Positions 8,463 through 9,856 of a DNA stretch of 9,856 nt are shown here, piece by piece. The notes under the pieces were generated by a model, which was not told where the DNA came from, searched no databases, and saw only the letters and a program-made list of their open reading frames with translations. The stretch lies in contig JAMWDF010000078.1 of NCBI GenBank assembly GCA_023818865.1, positions 1-9,856 on the forward strand. Direction: 5' to 3'. Source of the stretch: Candidatus Omnitrophota bacterium. Lineage in GTDB: Bacteria; Ratteibacteria; UBA8468; B48-G9; DSTR01. The position numbers and the translations under genes are program-made. The stretch's first letter is position 1, and the number at the start of each line of letters is the position of its first letter.

Positions 8463-8476
8463 AGACGGTTTAACCA

Positions 8477-9049
8477 TTAAAGGGAATTCTGCTTCCTTAA
8501 CCTAATCTCAATGCCATGCCGACGGCTGCTGGCAAAACTTTTATGATGAAGGAAATTCTCGCGGGTGTATGGTTCTCCAGCCAGAGCGTAACAGACATTA
8601 TCCTCCAGAATGTTCCGAGGAGCCACCACTTTGCCTTTCACAGAAACCAGTGAGTCCGGAATGAACCGGCCAGCCTGGTTGATAATCTCTACATAGACAA
8701 AACCCTGGGGGCCATACCCTCTGGTTTCCAGACGAATTTCCTCCGGTATTCCGGAGAAAGGAAAGACAAACCAACGTTGGTAAAATATTGTCCCGTCGGG
8801 AGAAGTGAGCCGAGTATCAAAAACGCGCTGATAATTGCCGGCACCAGCCAGTTTCACTTGCATCTCTGTGTCTTGAGCCACTCCAGTCAGGAAAAGTTTA
8901 AGCCTCACCACGTCTAAAGGTGGCTTTTGCCCCAAACCAGCCAAACTCTCTAACAGGCGGTTAAATATGTTGGCCAGGGTACTATCAGGAATGCCTGGCC
9001 GCACCAGTTTCCAGAAAGCCAGCCGGTGGTCACGCAGTTTTTCAATCAT
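8477..9049 (-). CDS. Small helical plus beta-rich protein, likely the detached C-terminal part of the GH20-like gene
   Basis: This 190-residue frame begins ATG (9049-9047) and ends TAA (8479-8477). Residues 1-40 look helical (FWKLVRPGIPDSTLANIFN at about 12-30) and resemble the helix with a '(L/F)W....RPGG..DS' pattern that I recall closing the barrel region of GH20-like proteins. Residues 45-190 are rich in beta strands, with no signal peptide and no catalytic motif I recognise. The frame is identical to that of the upstream GH20-like gene, with only TAA plus seven sense codons (LLGEVSR) between, and the joined sequence would form an unbroken amphipathic helix. I therefore infer either a pseudogene fragment or an independently translated subunit. 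A GAGGT Shine-Dalgarno site seven bases before the ATG makes separate translation possible. The next gene starts 31 bases downstream. Confidence 0.6.
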   Translation of the reverse strand: MIEKLRDHRLAFWKLVRPGIPDSTLANIFNRLLESLAGLGQKPPLDVVRLKLFLTGVAQDTEMQVKLAGAGNYQRVFDTRLTSPDGTIFYQRWFVFPFSGIPEEIRLETRGYGPQGFVYVEIINQAGRFIPDSLVSVKGKVVAPRNILEDNVCYALAGEPYTRENFLHHKSFASSRRHGIEIRLRKQNSL

Positions 9050-9073
9050 TCTGCTAACCTCACCCAGAAGTTA
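9050..9073 (-). other. In-frame TAA junction between two parts of a probable single ancestral gene
   Basis: Reading on the minus strand, the codons are TAA (9073-9071), CTT, CTG, GGT, GAG, GTT, AGC, AGA, then ATG at 9049. The frame is unchanged across the stop. One base substitution in the TAA would give Lys, Gln or Glu and join the two frames into a single helix-rich stretch ending in a beta domain. A GAGGT motif at 9061-9057 lies seven bases before the ATG, so reinitiation after the stop is also possible. Seen: same frame, short gap, ribosome site. Inferred: nonsense mutation or a real gene split; a base-calling or assembly error is also possible next to the A-rich run that precedes the stop. 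Confidence 0.6.
9057..9061 (-). promoter_or_regulatory. Ribosome binding site (GAGGT) for the 190-residue frame
   Basis: GAGGT sits seven bases upstream of the ATG at 9049 and lies between the upstream TAA and that ATG. It supports ATG 9049 as a possible reinitiation start even if the two frames were once a single gene. Confidence 0.5.
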
Positions 9074-9856
9074 TTTTTCTTTTTCGCCGGCCAGTGTCTC
9101 TGGAGAACAAAAAATTGGCAGAATTTCTGCCAGTTGGTAATGCAACAAAAGCTGGTCAATTACTTGGAGAATATCGCCAGTAATTTGCCTGCCTATCTCG
9201 GTGGGCAGTCTCGTTTCCCACTTTTTTAACACCTGAGAGATTAGCCTGGCAGTGCTCCGTCTCTGATGCTGTTGGTCGGTTAAACCTCCATGAAGGTAAC
9301 TTTCCAGATTGGAAGGAAGGACGCTGGAGGCCTGACCCAGTATGGAGAAAGAACGGATGGCTTCAGAGAAAACTGGGTCGGAAAAACCGAAAACAGTCTT
9401 GACCGCTTGCTGAATGGCTGCCTCAGGTTCAAGCCCAGAACAGAGTTTTCCAGTGGCCGCCACTACCGGCAGGCTGGCGTGGTAGAAAGATGTCCCCTTT
9501 TCCCACATAGTTAGCAGCCCTCCGAGGCACGGCCGTGTTTCCGCATAGCGGGTGAAAGTGACTGGGTTAAGCCAGGGGCTATCGGCCGGCGCTATCAGAC
9601 ATTCAAAGCCAAAGGAAGAAAATTCTTCCAGCTTATCAATAGCTGGCCGGTCGCCAAAGTGCCAGCGGGGCTTTCCTTCTATCAGCCCATAGTCCCAGCA
9701 GCCAAGAACAATATCTCTGGGCAGAGAAGACAAAACTTCCGGATAATGCTGGAACATATCGTCCCAGACCATCATCCGTTTGCCCAGTTTCCCTGTTACC
9801 ACCGAGTGCAGCCAGTTGATGTGGTCAAGGAAAATTCCGGCTTGCCCTCCCGGATG
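9071..9856 (-). CDS. GH20-like glycoside hydrolase (beta-hexosaminidase type), 5' end outside window, probably truncated at 3' end
   Basis: The frame is open to the right window edge, giving 261 visible residues ending at TAA (9073-9071). A GTG at 9802 is in frame but is not the start, because 18 upstream codons (HPGGQAGIFLDHINWLHS) continue the same domain. The segment VWDDM at visible residues 30-34, followed by a Pro-Glu and LPRDIVLGCWDY (about 44-55), matches the later TIM-barrel strands of GH20-like enzymes, where a strand of the type 'GK..M.WDDM' follows the catalytic Asp-Glu. That catalytic pair would lie upstream, outside the window, so activity cannot be judged. Residues from about 125 to 261 are mainly helical. 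GH20 enzymes remove terminal beta-linked N-acetylhexosamine; distant members have other specificities. Localisation is unknown because the N-terminus is missing. The sequence after the stop continues in the same frame as a plausible extension of the same protein. Family fold fairly sure, substrate not. Confidence 0.72.
   Translation of the reverse strand, partial: HPGGQAGIFLDHINWLHSVVTGKLGKRMMVWDDMFQHYPEVLSSLPRDIVLGCWDYGLIEGKPRWHFGDRPAIDKLEEFSSFGFECLIAPADSPWLNPVTFTRYAETRPCLGGLLTMWEKGTSFYHASLPVVAATGKLCSGLEPEAAIQQAVKTVFGFSDPVFSEAIRSFSILGQASSVLPSNLESYLHGGLTDQQHQRRSTARLISQVLKKWETRLPTEIGRQITGDILQVIDQLLLHYQLAEILPIFCSPETLAGEKEK

Larger units (their letters stand above)
1..9856 (-). other. Single co-directional glycan-degradation operon segment
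   Basis: All genes run right to left with junctions of 21 bases (9050-9070), 31 bases (8446-8476), nine bases (6769-6777), a seven-base overlap and a four-base overlap. No gap has room for a promoter, and I found no stem-loop followed by a T-run at a gene end. Both ends of the operon lie outside the window. Gene content (GH20-like, DUF4838, toroid lyase-like, two large carbohydrate-binding proteins) indicates a shared role in complex glycan breakdown; the common transcript is inferred from spacing. Confidence 0.75.

Noticed and set aside
8446..8476. Internal promoter or terminator in the longest gap
   Set aside because: Only 31 bases, mostly ribosome-site purines, with no -35/-10 pair, inverted repeat or T-run.
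9071..9073. Reassignment of TAA to a sense codon in this organism
   Set aside because: The long frames of 1006, 804, 555 and 447 residues contain no internal TAA, and TAA ends the DUF4838 gene just where the next gene starts with its own ribosome site, so TAA behaves as a normal stop.

Overview
The window reads as part of one long bacterial operon for breaking down a complex glycan. Every supported gene lies on the minus strand, so transcription runs from position 9856 towards position 1. The DNA has middling GC (roughly 48-50% by eye). Genes are packed with overlaps or gaps of 4-31 bases, have purine-rich Shine-Dalgarno sites, and three encode Sec-type signal peptides. This fits a Gram-negative-type, polysaccharide-degrading bacterium. 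Large multidomain glycosidases of this kind, including DUF4838 proteins, are common in Planctomycetota, Verrucomicrobiota/Lentisphaerota, Armatimonadota and related candidate phyla. I cannot choose among these from this sequence, and no RNA marker gene is present.

Layout in transcription order: (1) 9856-9071, the end of a GH20-like (beta-hexosaminidase-type) TIM-barrel protein whose start lies outside the window. (2) 9049-8477, a 190-residue reading frame that is in the same frame as (1), only seven codons past its TAA, and looks like the missing C-terminal part of the same protein. (3) 8445-6778, a secreted DUF4838 protein related to alpha-glucuronidase folds. (4) 6768-4354, an 804-residue protein without a signal peptide that looks like an (alpha/alpha)-toroid plus beta-sandwich polysaccharide lyase. 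(5) 4360-1340, a secreted 1006-residue protein with two N-terminal beta-sandwich domains, a TIM barrel and a GH42-like glutamine-amidotransferase-fold domain. (6) 1343 to beyond position 1, a second secreted protein whose first 447 residues match the domain plan of (5), cut off by the window edge.

Taken together, the gene set suggests stepwise attack on a glycan that contains hexosamine and uronic acid: a hexosaminidase-like enzyme, a glucuronidase-like enzyme, a lyase-like enzyme, and two large carbohydrate-binding hydrolases. This is inferred from fold and neighbourhood; no substrate is shown by the sequence. No transporter, regulator, sulfatase, promoter, terminator, RNA gene, mobile element or CRISPR array is visible. 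There is no gene-free stretch longer than 31 bases.

The main points for a second look are the apparent in-frame nonsense codon that splits the GH20-like gene, the tandem paralogous pair (5)/(6), and the non-secreted lyase-like protein placed between secreted enzymes.
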